A DNA stretch of 64,000 nt, taken from the NCBI GenBank assembly GCA_013399695.1, contig VXAU01003743.1:317055-381054 (forward strand). The letters are read 5' to 3'. The notes under the pieces were generated by a model. That model did no database searches. It worked only from the letters and a program-made list of their open reading frames with translations, and was not told the DNA's origin. The stretch is from Formicarius rufipectus. Lineage: Eukaryota > Chordata > Aves > Passeriformes > Formicariidae. Made by a program: the position numbers and the translations under genes. Positions 11,254-26,300 of this stretch are shown piece by piece (position 1 is the stretch's first letter; each line of letters opens with the position of its first letter).

Positions 11254-11316
11254 ATGGAGAACGAGATCTTCACACCCCTCCTGGAGCAGTTCATGTCGAG
11301 CCCTCTTGTCACCTGG
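11254..11316 (+). CDS. CCDC88A: CCDC88A coding exon 1 (residues 1-21)
   Basis: Encodes [20 protein letters not shown] plus W, the start of the HOOK domain. The donor is CCTGG|GTAAGC, phase 0. The following intron is only 128 bp, and the next exon continues the conserved [18 protein letters not shown]. In-frame TGA at 11236-11238 rules out an upstream extension in this exon. Confidence 0.97.
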
Positions 11317-14300
11317 GTAAGCGTTCATTTTCGCTCGCACATTGCTGGGTTCATTGGCTCATTGTTCGGCGAGAGGTGCCTTGCGGCAGGGAGCGAGGTG
11401 GGGTTAATGCCGGGGTGGTGATGCTCAGCGTTATTATCTTGTAGGTTAAGACGTTTGGACCCTTAGCTGGAGGAAATGGGACCAACCTGGAGGAATATGT
11501 GGCGCTGGTGGATGGAGTGTATCTGAACGAAGTCATGCTGCAAATGTAAGTGTGGCCAAGTGCTACCTTGGCGTTGGGGTGGTTTTTTTTACGGGTTTCT
11601 TTCTCTTCCTGACGCAAAATCCTTTCCCTCTCTCCCCGTGTTGACCTTGGTAAATTTTTCTTTTGTACATGGCACGGTCGTGTGGTGAGTTAAGAGGAGG
11701 CTTGGGGTCGTGGCAGATGCTGTGCCCTGGCTGATGTCCGAGGGAGGCATTTGCAGGATGTATAGTGTGATACAGGCTGAATCATGACTGTAGAACTTAC
11801 TGGAAAATGGGATGACTCTAAATAGTTTCCCAGATTTCCACCGAGAGGCATCGAGGGCCATTCTGCTGTAAGTCACGCTCCTAAGCAGAATTTTGAATAA
11901 ATTTGCTTGGCTGATAAGATTCTAATCCATGTCTTGGTTCATGTGACATACAGCTTAAAGATGGTATGCAAGTCACACAGTGTTCACTGAGCAAATGGAC
12001 TGGGCTTTAACTCCTTCCTCATTATTTTCCACGGTCCCAAATTAGAGTAGATACAAGTGGAGCAGTAAAGTTCATATTTTGGGAGTAGAGAGTATATTCT
12101 GGGTACAAACCACAGAAAAACCATTTTTATATGGGTTTATAAACCGTTTATTGAAAAGCTCTGATTGTTAGAAAGATCTCTTCACAGTGTTAATCATCAT
12201 TTTGACTGGAATGTTGCCCACTGCTGTAATGCTGGAGAGTAGCACTTCTGTCAGGTGTCTAGTGATGCAGTCATAAAGGTGTTACTAGTGTAAGAATTTA
12301 TACATACCATTTTGTTTTTATATTTTAAGTCTTTGCAGAGAAATAAGCCTTTTGTTTGTGTAGGTATGGAAAGCTGGGCTTGTGGCTGGCTGGGTACATC
12401 AGTGTGTGAGCAGCTTGTGTTAGCAGCTGTTCCTCAGGAACACTGCTCAGGGATGAGCATCCTCTTACTCTGTAGCTTTTACTCTTCTTTAGGACTTTGT
12501 GCTGTTGGTACTCAGCTTGTATAACTAATCTGGGTCAAAAGAGCAGCACCCTACCACATTTAAGTGTCAATTCACATCCTTTTGAAACTGCAGTTTGCTC
12601 TGTCACCTACCTCTGTACAACCAAAATTCCAAGTATTTGCTTCTAGTAGTCACTCTAATGTTGAGAAATACTGAAAACTTGGTGGAATTGAACTTTTGGG
12701 AAAAAAAATCCTGAGCACATTCCCACACATTTTAATAAGGATTTTAAATTATCCATTCACTGGAGCACACTGTTTTTGTAATGTATTTGTAATTTATTTT
12801 TTTCATCCATGCATTTAAAATGTAGAACTTCTATTTGGCAAAAAAGTTTAACACCCGGAAGGCAAGTTTAGCACTGGAACAAGGTGATTTTGAAGAATAT
12901 AGTCCTGAAGTTAAACTTGACCGGTAATTTTTTAACAATGAGTATAAGTTGAGATCTGATAGAGGTGTGTAAAATGGGAAGCTGTGGAGAGGGAACATTC
13001 CCATGCTTAAGGCACTGTATGTTGAATTGGGCTGTGATTTTCTGCATCTCTGTCCCTTTGCCATGATTTCTGAAGTCTACTTAGGAGATGTTGGGTGTGT
13101 AGGTACACAAAAACAAACACTGGAGACGTAAACTGAAAATAGTGGGGTAGTCAGAACAGTTAAAAACCTCCTTAAACTAGAGGTGCATGTAAAAGGAGTG
13201 GTGTACAAATAAAATTAATTTTAGGAATATGTAGCTACACTGGAAGGTGTGTTTTACTCAGAAGACATTTTTGGGGAGGTGAGATGTGTAAGGATTGGTT
13301 ACTGCTTAGAATTGCCTTTCAGAACTGTGGTCATATTTTGGGAAGGTTCAGTTTGTTTTGGGGTTTGTGCCAGGATTGAAAGAGGGGCAAAATAGTTTCA
13401 TGTTTTGCAGACGGATTCTGTCAGTGAAGTCACTGTGGAAGCCCATGTTAATTTCTAGTCATGTTCACTCTGAATATCCATCCATTAACCACGTGTCTTC
13501 ACTTGCAAAAAACATTTCAAAGGTGCAATTCCAACTAATCATCAGTAGAACTTATTTTCAGTGTTTTCCATTTTTATTAATTTTTTTTCCTTCCATGTTA
13601 ACTACCATATGTTGAGGAAGTGTGGCAGAAATTTGTGTCAGATGACTTCAAGATAAAAGTATTTTTCTTTAGAGTGTCACTGTTGGGTTTTTGGTTGGTT
13701 GGGTTGGTTTGGGTGTTTTTGTTAAAGCTCTCAATGGCTTCACATGAGAAGTGCAGGTCTGTGGTGAGGAGCTCTGGCAGTGGAGGCTGTTAGAGCTGCT
13801 GTGGTCCTGCTCCACATATACTTTAAAACTTACTTCATTCTTGCCAAATGTTGGAAAAATAAATTCTGTGACCATAAAAGTGAGTGTTAATATTGGATGA
13901 GGCATGGTTTGTAAACAGTTACACAGTCAAAAAAAGTGGCTTTGTTAGTTAGGAAAGAGTTAATCCTGCCCTCCATCAGATATAAGTAAGAGCTGGTCAG
14001 CACAGGATTTGTTTCTCCTGGGGCTTGTCTGGATTAACTTTATTGTCAATAATTGTCATGATTGAGACAGGAAATAGGTGTCAACATTGGAATAGCTGCA
14101 GGATGATGATGGTTCTGAGATTGTATGGGTTTATCAGCACTGAGTTTATTAGTACCTCATACATAAAGAGAAGAATTCATTATATCCCTTGCCCGTCTTC
14201 TGCCTTTGACTTCTTGGACATTTCTGAACACATGAAAATCACACAGATTCCACTCAGTGTCCAGTTACATCTGAAGAGCTCTTCCTTTGCTGGAGATGCT

Positions 14301-17300
14301 ACAGGCCAATTCAATTACTACCTTCTAAATTTTGTTTTTAATTAAATAGAGTTCCAGTGTTACAATATTAGCTCCTGACTCGAACAAATGTCTCTAATTT
14401 CCTGTTTAAATTTAGGTCCAGTTCTTGAAAAGTATTGAGTTACTTACCTTCTGCTGGGATCAGTCAGTATCTGATACTTGTGGATAGAAACCCATCTGTC
14501 TGCCTAAATCTGAGCCTTTATCTTTGTGTTCTTTGATACAAAAGGGGGTCATGCTTCTTGCAAATCAATCAGAACACAGAGGTCTCTGCAGTGGTGTTCT
14601 GCCAGGGAGGTGGAGGAACATACCAGGAATGCCTCATACCTTTACTGTATCATAATACTTCTGACATTATAAAGAGCTCCCAGGCTTGAGTAATGTGTTG
14701 TGTGTGGTACTGAGACGAGTGAAGCAGTGCCATTCCAGGCATTACTCACCTGTTGCACACCTCTGGACAACTGCAGTAAAATAATACCTAGCTGTGCCAG
14801 AGATACTTTTGCAGCACCTGACTGACATCACCTCAGGGGTTTTTTACAGGCTGAGCATTGTGCTGTTTGTATTCCTCTGATCCAAAAAAACCCAAGTTAT
14901 TTTTCCAGAAATGCTCGTTTTCTGAGCAGTATTTATTTCCATTTCTGATAGGTCTTGTTCTCTGATATTTAACTGAATTCCAATAGGATTGTGTAAGAAA
15001 CACTGAAAGTCTTTGAGTATGAACTGTGGTTCCCAAGCTGACAAGAGCCTTACTAGTTCCTTTGAATAAAAACAGACAGCTGCAAGCAGTTCCAAGATTG
15101 GGGCTTTCATTACATTTACCACCACCATTAATATTTGGTCAAGCAACAAAGGCTCAAAAGCGTATTTTAGTTTTTTGTTTTATTTTACTGTGCTTTGCAT
15201 TTGTGGAAAGAAATCTGGTTTAAAGGAACTGTTGGACACAGACTGTGTGCAGGGTTGGTAATGTACAGATCCAGACTCTGAATTAATTTAATCCACTGTC
15301 TGGAAAACCTGGCTGCTTCCATCCCAGTGTGCCATTTATAACTTTGCTCTCAATTTAAGATATTAACCAATACTTTCCATATCAGTTGTTGCGTCCAGAC
15401 ATGCTGAAAACTGCTTCAGAGGGCAAAGTATTTTATCATTCTCCTCTTTTTGCTCTTTTTTTGCTGTTCAGCCACTGGTTTTCCCTGCCTGCATCCACTT
15501 GCAGGCCTTTCCCACCCATCAGATTTTCCAGGTGGATCGGCGGAGCGTTTCCTTCCACCGCTCTGGCGGTGTGTGCCCAGAATGTGGACTGCTTCCCTGG
15601 CTGCTCTTCTGAGCTCTCAGTCTTCACTTGTGAGCTATTTTCCAAGCACTGGTGCCTGCCAGCCCATACTTCTGGCTTGCCTATATCTTTCCCTGAAAAC
15701 TGGACTCTGTCTGCAGTGCTGGAGCCAGCTGCCTGGCCCTGGGAAAGGGAGCAGGAACAGCCACTCCAATCCAATTAACTCCTTCTTGTCAAGGCCAAGT
15801 AGCAAGAGGCAGGTTCTGGCTGGGCAGGGAAATGAGAAAGAGTTTGGAGGACAGTTAAGTTGGTGACTTTGGCTGTTAGGAGCATCTGCTTTAGGAAAAA
15901 GGTCAAACGTTGCTAAGTCTACACCTTGCTTGCTTTGTTACAGCAAGGGGATTTGAATCACACTTTCTCACATGTGCTCTGTCAGGTTTCCATGGGCTGC
16001 AAGGTGTGTGTCACTCTCACCTTGGAGTTGTTGCTCTCTTCTGTAGCAGCAGGGCCTAGGTCTTTCTTTAGGAAAGCTGAATTCCTAATAGTAAATTTTT
16101 TACAAAAAATGGTCCAGCACAATGTGCACCGTGGTCAGGACTGTTGGGATTGAATGTTTTGGTTACAGAAGAGGAAAACATAGTTCTTAGTGTAGTGGTG
16201 AATAGTTTTAGACTGGAACATCTGCCTGCAGTGAGCTCTGAACTGGGCAGGTGAGGGGACTGATACCTTGCACTTCTGAGATGCTTGGTAGGAAAAGGGA
16301 AGAAAGTGTTTCATCTTCACTTATGTTTTATTAGAGGTTTTTTATGCTCTTGTACCCTTTTCCCCAGTTGATGCCCCCTTTCCTTCATCCTGACCACTCT
16401 GATTTATTGCTGAGCAGTAAACTCTTCTGTGGTTCACTCTTATTCCTTGCAGAATTTTGAAGATTAGGAATTTAATCATCTAATCTTCCTCTTCATGCAT
16501 ACATCCACTTCTTTCCTCTCTTCTTCATGTGCTGCCTTGATGGTCTTTCTCTGACCGTGTCTCATTACTTTGGTAGTGTACTGCTTATCCCATCTTCATT
16601 CTGGTAGCTGGGGCCAGAGAATAGAAGCTGGATTCAAAACCATTTTTAATACACGGGTGTTTCTTTGGGTCCGTCTGCCTGTTCCATGAATAACCATCTT
16701 AGATCTGACATTGAGATAACTTGTTTCAGCATTGAAAATACTCTGGCAAGGTAACAACATATATTCACTATGGCTTTTATAATTTCACTTCCAGAGTATT
16801 TTGCATTTCACTCACATTCCACCTGCTGTTTTGAAACACTCCCTGAAAATAATGGCAGCAGTAAAATCCAGAGTTTTAGGTGAGCTACAGCCCCCTTTCT
16901 TGGGGTGCTCCCTCAGGTCTCATGGCTGGTCTGGGGGTCTCTACACCAGAAACTTCTGCAAAGCAATGCTGGGCTCTGATCTTCTTTTAAAAACTAACCA
17001 AACTAACACATAGGTTCCTAAATCAAGCACATCTTCTCCCATGCCAAATTTGACAAGCTTACTTCTACATTTTCCTCATTTGTTTCTTCTGCTAAGAAAG
17101 GAATTTTAAGGTTTGTGTTCTTTCATATGTTCATCTTATTTTTGGTTCCTCTGAACTAAACACCAGTTTGTTTCCTTGTCTTTCAAACTACACCACTTTT
17201 CCCTATGTAGTAATTATTTAGACATCAAGAGATTTTTTTGAAATGCTGCTTTGTTGGAGCACATGGCCTCAGTGGTCAAAGATTATTTGGGAGTAACTGT

Positions 17301-20300
17301 GTGAGTTTGTTTGTGAGTTTGCTTTGTTTGAGGGTCCAGTATTTATCCTGAAGATGCTCCAGAGGCTGTTGTTGTTCAACGGTGTTTGCAAAATGTTTCA
17401 TGGGATTAATTGATGGCAAGGCATTGAATGGAACAAAAGCTGCTGCTTCACCCAAGTTAAAATTACCTTATGTTGTATCTTTGCATTGGGAAATAGTAAG
17501 GGATGGCCCCATAAATGGTGTGTATCATACTCCTGGCCACTGAGTGAGTCTTGGAATCTGTGTTGCACCTTTAGATATACTTCTAAACTTGCTTCCTTTC
17601 CTGCAGTGATATGAGATATAACCACTTAGGTTTATTACAGAATTTTATCTTGGTTTAAGCTTCAGGGAAATATTTGCTCCAGTTTTTCTTTGTGTGGTAT
17701 CTTTGTTTTTCTTCAATAAGCCCTTGAGCAAAAAGTGTCTGGTGTAATTTCCTGGTGGCTTGGGAATACACTTGCTGCATGGTCAGTGTTGTGTGTGCTG
17801 GACAAAGCCAGGACACAGATACTACTTGATGTATAAGAGAATGTGGAGAAATGTTACACTGTCACTAGTGTAAAAACTGGTGTGGAGAAAGATGAAGATG
17901 TGAATTTTATTGTTATTAACTTGCTCCTAGAAGGTAGAATTTCCCTTTCTTATAAAGGGAAATAAGAAGTCATAGTGTTACACCCAGAAGTATTGAGTGG
18001 AAATCATTGTGGTGGTATTTTTACTACTGAAGAACTTTTTAGTCACTAAAACTGCAGTATTTGGATGGCTTTGGTGTCCTCTCGCTTGGCTGATCACACA
18101 TTATTTCCTGTGGTTTGAACACTCACAGTGCTGAGATGTTTTACCTGGGGTGAGACTGTTTTGACTCTGAAGCACTAACTAATTTGTTTGAGCTTTGCTG
18201 GAGCTATAAATTCTCATAAGTCAAGAGTAAAATGAGTGACCATTATTCCAAGCCTTCCAAAGGAGAAGTTATTTTTGGTAGTGCTATGATTATCAAATAA
18301 AGCAAAGTACATGCTGCTGTGGTGCTGGAAGTTTGGTAGGGGAGAAGAAAAAGCTTACACATACAAACTACTCCAGATATGGGGTTTTTTTGATCTTAAA
18401 TAAAGAGGACTGCATAAATATGTATTTTTTTTTTTAACCTTACATAGTAATCTTGAGCATTTTGAGCATCTTAGAAAGTATGTTAGCTCCACAAATGTCA
18501 TTTTAGCTCCACAAATGTCATTTCCTCAGGGCAATAAGTGTTTATTGTCTTCTCCTGTGTACTGGTTGTTGCTTCCTGTCAGCGATGACAACTTGCTGGC
18601 CCCGTTCTGCATCTTTTATAGCCGTTCCTGAAGTTCCTTCCGAAGGAATGAATACCTGTGTGCTTGCAGAATGTTGTTCCCGAGGGAGGTTGTGAAAGAC
18701 TTTTCTCACCTGGGCGCCTTGTGATGTTGGGTGCCAGGTCATGCAGATCTTGTGATGCTGATGTGAGAGTGCTGACTGCTGTGAAGTGAATCTTCGTGTT
18801 GCCACAGCATCCTCCGTGTTTGCAGTGTTTCAGCAGGCAGTTGCTTCGAGGTGTTAACACAAAGTCAGGTAGTTTTCACTTCATTAATTAGGACTAAATC
18901 TGAACTCATTTCAGAGGTAAAGAGTTGACGCTGAGGGGGAGAATAAAATTCACAGGCAGTGCTTGAAGTAGGAGTGCAAACCTGAGTGTTCTGATCCTCA
19001 GTACTTTGTTTCTGTGGCTTGTCCATCCTCTTGCCTGCCTGATCTATGCAGACTGTACACTCCTGCATCCCGAGCACCTTTTGGGTTTAGTTGAATTTGG
19101 AAAGGATTCTAGTGCAAGTGCTACAGCATTTTCATTCTCCCTTTTCAAGCAATAGTTGATAGTAGGAGAAAAAGCCCTCCAAAACCAACCAAGCAAACCA
19201 GCAAGATGAACCTTGGAAGACATTTAGACTTGTTGAAGTGTTTGTCAGACTTCTTTGTTCTCATACCTTTCCTCAAAACCATTTTTTAACGTTTCTCGTG
19301 GAGTTCTCATTTTTAATACTTAGATGTGTTAATTTTTTTGTGCCAGTGTTGTGTCCTTTTATCAGGGACACTTTTTCATTCTTTTCATTGCAGAGGTTGC
19401 TCCACATTCTCTTTGATTATTGTGGGCAGCTCACCTGGGTTAGTCGGTGTAGTCAGTAGTGACTAGGTTAATATTGGTCAGAAAGCTTTTATTTTTTTTA
19501 ATAATTCCTTTCAGTGTGACAAGAAAGAAGCAGTCAAGGCAAAACAATAGTAATAAAGTTATTCCATACTGTGTGATGCTAAAAGCAGTGGCTGCTCTGT
19601 AAACTCAGAACTTCGGGGGTTTTGGGGAGTGTTAATTCAGTGATACAAGTGTGTGCTTAGTCAATGAGGGGTGAACTGGTTCCTCTCTTCTCCCACACTT
19701 TGCTTACCTGCAGGCATCTAATTGCTCTTAAAGAAGAGAGAACGACAAAAAAGTGAATCTGGGCCGTTCTGGACTCTGGTTTGTTTTAAACCCTGAGATC
19801 CACTCACAGGTGCTTGGCACAGCTCCCCGGGATCCCCACCTGCCAGGCAGTTTGTTTGAGGCCAGTTGGTTGTGGTGGGGGGTTTTTTGTTTTGTATTTA
19901 AGTAGGCACAGGGCTTCAGTCTCCTTAATAGCTCATGATGTTCGACATAATCCTAGGAAGTGGGGATTTGTGCCAGGGCCAAAAGACTCGGGATGTTAGA
20001 CCTACTTCCTGAAGCTCCCGTTATCATGAGGCAAAAAACGTTGGATGCAGCTGCTGAACTTGTGGCTCGTGTAGTCAATCTTTGCTAAGTGCAGAGTTGA
20101 CAAAGTGTCCTGAAACAGGGTTTTCAATACCCTATTCTGTGGCAAAGGGTATCTCAGTGTTTGGCACGATTCTTTCTGAGCAGATGTCTGCAGAAATGCA
20201 GGACCATTTCAGCTGTGCATTGGTTGCTGCTCGAACGGGATTGTCTCAGTGTGTTTGCAGATTCCAGAGTTGGGTTAGAGCATCCTTTTCCTGGACCCCA

Positions 20301-23300
20301 TGTGAATGCACAGAGGTCCGGTGGCATCACATCCCTGGTGTGTTCAGCATGTCAGGCTGTGGCTCTGCAGCTGTGGTGGCAGGTGTGAAGGGGCAGTAGC
20401 AGTGGGCATCATGTGCAGTGTCATCCACACGTTGCAGCCTCAGGGCTGGCGTGTCTTGCAGGATGCTCTTCAAAGAGGGAAGGATTTTATTGCCTCTGTT
20501 TTTCAGATGAATATGTGCTGAGTTAGTTGTCTGCACAGGTGGATGCAGGAGGAGTTTGAAGGATGGCACCTTTCCGGAACTCGTGTGATCACAGGTTCAG
20601 ATACTGGAAACATGGTAAATTCAGAGCCTGCCCCATTCCTTAGGACTGTACAGACTCACCTGAAGGGATGATTTCTGAATGGGTCAAACAATACACTGGT
20701 GAAGGGTGGTGCTCCTCTTGTCCCACCTGCTTCTAACAGCTCCACTGCCTCAATGCACTTCTTGGTCTGGTGTTGCTTCAGATATTTGAGCAGTTGAATA
20801 TTGTCAGTTATTCTCCCTTGAAGGCCCCAGTTTTGATTTTTTTTTTACTGTTTTTTCAGTAAAAGGACACTGCTGTATTAAATCCCTTTGTAAGACACAT
20901 TTTGTCTTATTTTCTTGCCAGTAGTAAATTTGGAAATGCTTCTTTTTTACTTGAAATCTATCAAAAAAATCTGTTATCAGTCATTACTGAAATAATTGTC
21001 AGAGGGCAAGTGAACCCCAGTGTTCCAGTTAAAAGGACTTTGCAAAAATTATAATTTTAGTAAGCAAACAGCATTTATGTGTACAACTGAATGCTGTTCT
21101 GCTGTAAGTTAAACCACAGGGTAGCAGTCAATATTTATTACTCTCTGAGATGTTCACTTGTATAGAATTTTTTCCAGAGTGCTATTTCAGCATTTCACTG
21201 TACTTAACAAATACATTCAAACAATGGAATATTTAAAATTAGGGTGCATTACGATACCAGACTTAATCATTAAGTACCATCAAGGAACAGATGGCAGGAG
21301 AGGACACAACTGGTTTGCAGCCTGCAGAGAGTTAAGCATGAAGCCATTAAGCTATCACATTCCCATTGCTGATAGATTTTGGTCAATGAAAAATTAAAGA
21401 CACATAATCCCTGATTATATGAGGTCTCTATCTGTGATTCCTGACACTGGTAGTATTTCAAAAGCACCCAAGTTCCCCCTGTAATCAAGAGTTTTCAACT
21501 AATGCATTATTGGGAGAGCTGCTCCTGTCTGGTTTTATTGCAGTTGAAATTAATGTATCTTGTCATAAGTAGGTTGCTCTTAACTGTGGAATTGCTGAAG
21601 GGGATCTTTTCCTGCTCTGCTTCCTATCGACCCTGCACACATTTGCCCTATTTTGCTGGGCTCTTTGCCACTGAAGCACTCCAGTCTCCCCCCTCAGAAA
21701 AGGAGCAGTTCAGAGCGTGCGTGGCCTTAGAAACCTTTATAGTAGCCACCAGAATCTTAGCTTGGAAAAACCAGCTTTTTAAAACTGTATCTTTTACCAA
21801 GTTCTGCTTTGGAACTAGTTCATAGTCACAGTTCTTTCATGTGCACCCTCTAGTCCCAACAGCATGTACCAGTTTATTTCAGTGGTACCGGACCAAATGT
21901 ATTCTAAGAAACAGAATTGTTTTGCATTAATAAACATGTGATTATTACAAGCATTTTATTGGTCATAAAAATTAAGCAACTCAATGTGTGGATACAAAAT
22001 CAAATTCAAATCTCTAATAAATGGTCTTTTGAGAAATGTAGGCTAGTTTAAAGGTGCTCCTGTAAGCAGTACAGGTTCTGGCAATTTATGTTTAGAAGTA
22101 TATCTTTCTGCATGAAAAATAGTTGCACATCTTATTTCATTAGTTATTTAAGAAAATTGGTATGTCCTGGTTTGGATCAGCCTGACAAAATACAGTTCTA
22201 CAAACAATATGCAATGGAATATGTGGAGCCAACATGATGCTGTATTACCTCCTCATGAGGGATGAGTTAAGCCATCAGTACTGAAGATGAAGGACTATAT
22301 TGACTCAATGAAGAATATTTAAAAGGGTGGTTTTTGGAGTAAGGAAACTATTGAGCTTTAAAGTTGGAGACTTGGAGAAAGTGAGGCCTGGTTGTCAGTT
22401 CTGGGAGTGCAGGGGGGTTTATTTATTTATTTTCAAAATAAGGGATCTCCTGTCCCAGGACCTGATTGTGGGTGGGCCTTTTTGGTCACTGTACAATCAG
22501 TGGCTGCAGCTCAGGGGTCAATACAAACTCTGCAGGATCTCCTACCAAGTGGCCTCTCTTTGACATGTTTGCTTTTCAGCATGTGTGTAGGTTCAGCATT
22601 TCAGGAGGGAGCCTCTGAACAGTCTGTGTTTATAACCATTTCATGACATAATGTGGTTAGAAAGATCTGAGTTGCTGTAGCACAGAGGTAAAGTCCTGTT
22701 TGCCCTGCAAGGTACTGAGGGCAGGATTTCACTCTGGGAAGTGTTAGAAACAATTTTCCTGCCAAGTCAGTCATCCTGGTCGTGGCTAACTTGTTAACTG
22801 AGAGTGTTAAAGACAACTTGTCTTCCTTGTTTGAAGAATAATGAGACAATACAGCTTTCTTTAAAAGAAATGACCAAGAAACCTGCTACCTTTGGTGGGT
22901 TATTGAAGGTACATGTTTAATTAAATCAGCAATGATTGGTAGAGATTAGTAGTGTTACTGATATCTAAGCACCTCTGGTTTAATGGTCCTCAAAAGCAAT
23001 GGGTTAAACTTCTTGTTACCCTTACCTGTTTTAAAGTTGTGCTGAAAAATGCTATGGGGATTTGGAGTTTAGGGTTTCTTTTGGACTCATTACCATAATC
23101 TGTTGGAAAATGTAGAAAAATAAACTTATTCTGTGCTCCAGGTTGTCCCAGGATTGGCATTCTGTGTTTAATTGATGATGATCTGCACTAGGAGAGCATC
23201 ATATAATTGGACTATGAGTTTTTTCAGGTGGTAGGAATACAGTTCAAGAGCACATCTCTGGCCCAAGCTTTCCCAGCAAAAATTCACAACCTCAGTAAAC

Positions 23301-26300
23301 TGTTCCGTGCAATTCATGCCAAGAAAGAAGAAATGAAAAAAAGTTGAATGCTTTCTGCCTGTGTCAGTCTGAATATTCTAGTACAGCTTCTGAAATGGGA
23401 AAATGTAAAGCCTGAGCTTTGATGACATCTGTGTTTTGAATTTGTGTGGTTGCACACTAATTTTGGTGCTGATGCCCAAAGAAGAGCTCTTACAGTACCC
23501 AGGAAACTGCAGTGCCCTCTGCTTTGAGAGCTCTGGAGGGAGAGTCCTCTCAAATGTTTGGCTGCAGAAATGCTGCTGAAGATGATGAAAAAGCCCAGAG
23601 ATAATCCCATGGGCATTAAGATTAAACATGAAGATTAAGGGCCCAAATCGGCCTTTTGGAGATATGAATGCAGAAATAGGAGACTTCAGCTGATCTCTGT
23701 AGGTCAGCAGGATTTGCTGTGGATTTTCTCTTTGATTTTAGTAAATTTGAATGAATTCAGTGTGGGAGTTCTGTTCTGTACATCTGCAAAGAACAGTTAT
23801 TTTTAGCCCATTTAGTTCCTTCTGCAGCTACAGGTTGGCTGAACTAATAAATCCAAGGTGACATCTCAGTCACACAGCTTTGGCTTGTGTATTCTCAAAT
23901 GTACTCTTAATTGTTTATAGTATTTTTAGGAACGTGGTGATGAGCATTTGGGAATGAGGCAATTACCCATGTCCTAATTTCCCCAGATTTATGTTCATAT
24001 ATACAAAAGAAAGATGCTGTGCATACTGCTTTTCTTCTGTTATGAATGGCCGTGTTTTGGCAGTGAATTGTATATATGGCCTGGCTTCCTTTCCCAGACT
24101 GCTTTTTCTAGTGTGTCTATTTGTCCTTAAAAGCCAGGAAATGCTGATAGCAATGAACAGAAGAGAAGACATAAAGATACCTGTTAAAAATTCTGATACG
24201 CTGGAAGTTCAACAAGCTGTAAAAGGCAAATAAAGCTTGTTTAGGTGATTTAAATGAAAGTGAAAATAAATAAATTTTGTCTGTTGTGACACTGAGACAA
24301 AGATATGTGAAACTACCAGTGGGAGTGACAGATTGCATCAAAATAAGTCATGCTGTTACAATATTCAGGTCACTTTTGTGTTACAACAAATGCCTTTGGT
24401 TCTGAGTGCAATCCTCTGCCTGTGTGTGAGGTATTGAATTCCCTCACCCTGCTGCCCCCCCACTTCTGCACATTACCAGGATCATTCTCCTTTGCCATGG
24501 TATTTTTTGGAGGGTGTTATTTTGTTGGTGTTTTTTTCTCCCCCAACTTTGCCAGTGGCAGTTCTGGGGAGCGTATTCTGTGTGTTCCATTGTGTAAATC
24601 ATGAATGACAGTGTTGACTAAAGCCAGAGCCAGCAGACACATTCCCTTGCAGGAGCCTCTGGTTTGCCAGGGAGGAGTTGGTGGTGTCTTGCTGGAGTGC
24701 AGCATCCCAGCCAGCTGCTCATTTAGCTGATAGTAATGTCATTAAGCAGCACAATAATGCCATTAAACAGCAAAAGTTGGGGTGTGCAACTGCAGCAAGT
24801 ATCTTTGTGAAAGAAACTTCACATTGGCCATCCCTTAGGAATTGTTTAAATCTTCAGGAGAGGGTGTTCTGGGAGAGGGCTTTGATTCCGCTTTGCTTTC
24901 TGTGGAAAATCCCCAGGAGTGGTTGTCACACTGTGCTGTGTTAATAATTCGGTGTGTTGTGAGGTATTGAAAAGGGGTGACTCATCTGCATTTCCTCAGA
25001 TCCTTTCTGCTTTGGAAAGGAAAAGGAGTTGGATTTCCTCTCTGAATCCAGGACAAACCAGGGAGAACTGGTAGTATGTGGTAGTACCTGACAGAAACTC
25101 CAGTGGTTAGTCCCTTTGTGGGCAGATCTCAATCACCTGTGAATATACTTATAATAATTCAGTGTGTGTTAGCATTATGTGTTTCACAATCAGCATTTTT
25201 CTAAAAACCAAAATTTGCATTGTTTTGTGTGCCTCATGTAATAAAATGGCATTGTACAGTTTGTCAGTGTGGCACATTAACTATACCTTTTGTTCTATAG
25301 AGAGAGTTTGAAGATTAATATTCAGTGTGTTTAGTATCTCTTTTTCCCTTTTTTCTTTTGCAGCAATCCAAAGTCTGCCAATCAGAGGATAAACAAAAAA
25401 GTAAATAATGATGCCTCATTAAGGATTCAAAATTTGTCTGTTTTGGTGAAACAAATAAAAACTTACTATCAGGTCAGTAATTGTTTCTTGTATTATATTT
25501 TGCCTGAAATTCTTTTCAAGTGTTCTTCTACTGAGATGCTTACAGGCATGGTTGTTTATGTCTCTGGCCGAGTGTTCTATCATGTTGAATTTACAGCTCT
25601 GGAGGTTGTGTGGAACCCCTTGGCTGTGAATGATGATCTGTTTGTGTAGCAGACACGGTGTGTGTTAAATTAACTGCTGCAGTACATTAAACACTGTGGG
25701 GTGGTGTGTCCTGCCCTGAGGCAAGTTTTGTGCCTGTGAGAGAGGTTCTCACACGTGCCTTGGGTCTCCCCAGTTTTGGAAGGAAAAGCTGGTGGTATCT
25801 GTGGGGTTTAGGGTGTCTTTGCTGTTGAGGAGGAAAGGCCCATGTCTGTGCCTGTGCCCGGGCTGTGCTGCTGTCTGCCTCTCCTGGGGTGTACACACAC
25901 AAGTTGGGCTTGCCCCAGCTCCCAGGTGCATCCCCAGCTGTCGCTGCCCCAGCCCTGCAGCACTTCCCCTTGTCCTCTGCAGCCCTGCACGTGGCCTTCC
26001 CTGCTATGCCCCATAGGCTTCTGCTTCTCCCTGTGGCAGTGGTTTTGCAGCAGGCATTCATGTGCCACGACTGGAGCAGCACAAGGCATAGACACTGGCA
26101 GGGATGTCTTCATTGCAATACAGAGCATTGGCCTCGTGGTATCACACAGTCCTAGTGCTCCCAGTTCCTGGTGTTTAGGGACCTTTGAGGAATTCAGGAT
26201 TGGGAATGTTGCTCCAAACTTTTGTGAGAGAAAGAGTTTATTTTTTTTAAAATAAGCATTCTTATTAAGAAGATGTTTAAACCATGCCTTTGAAGATTGA

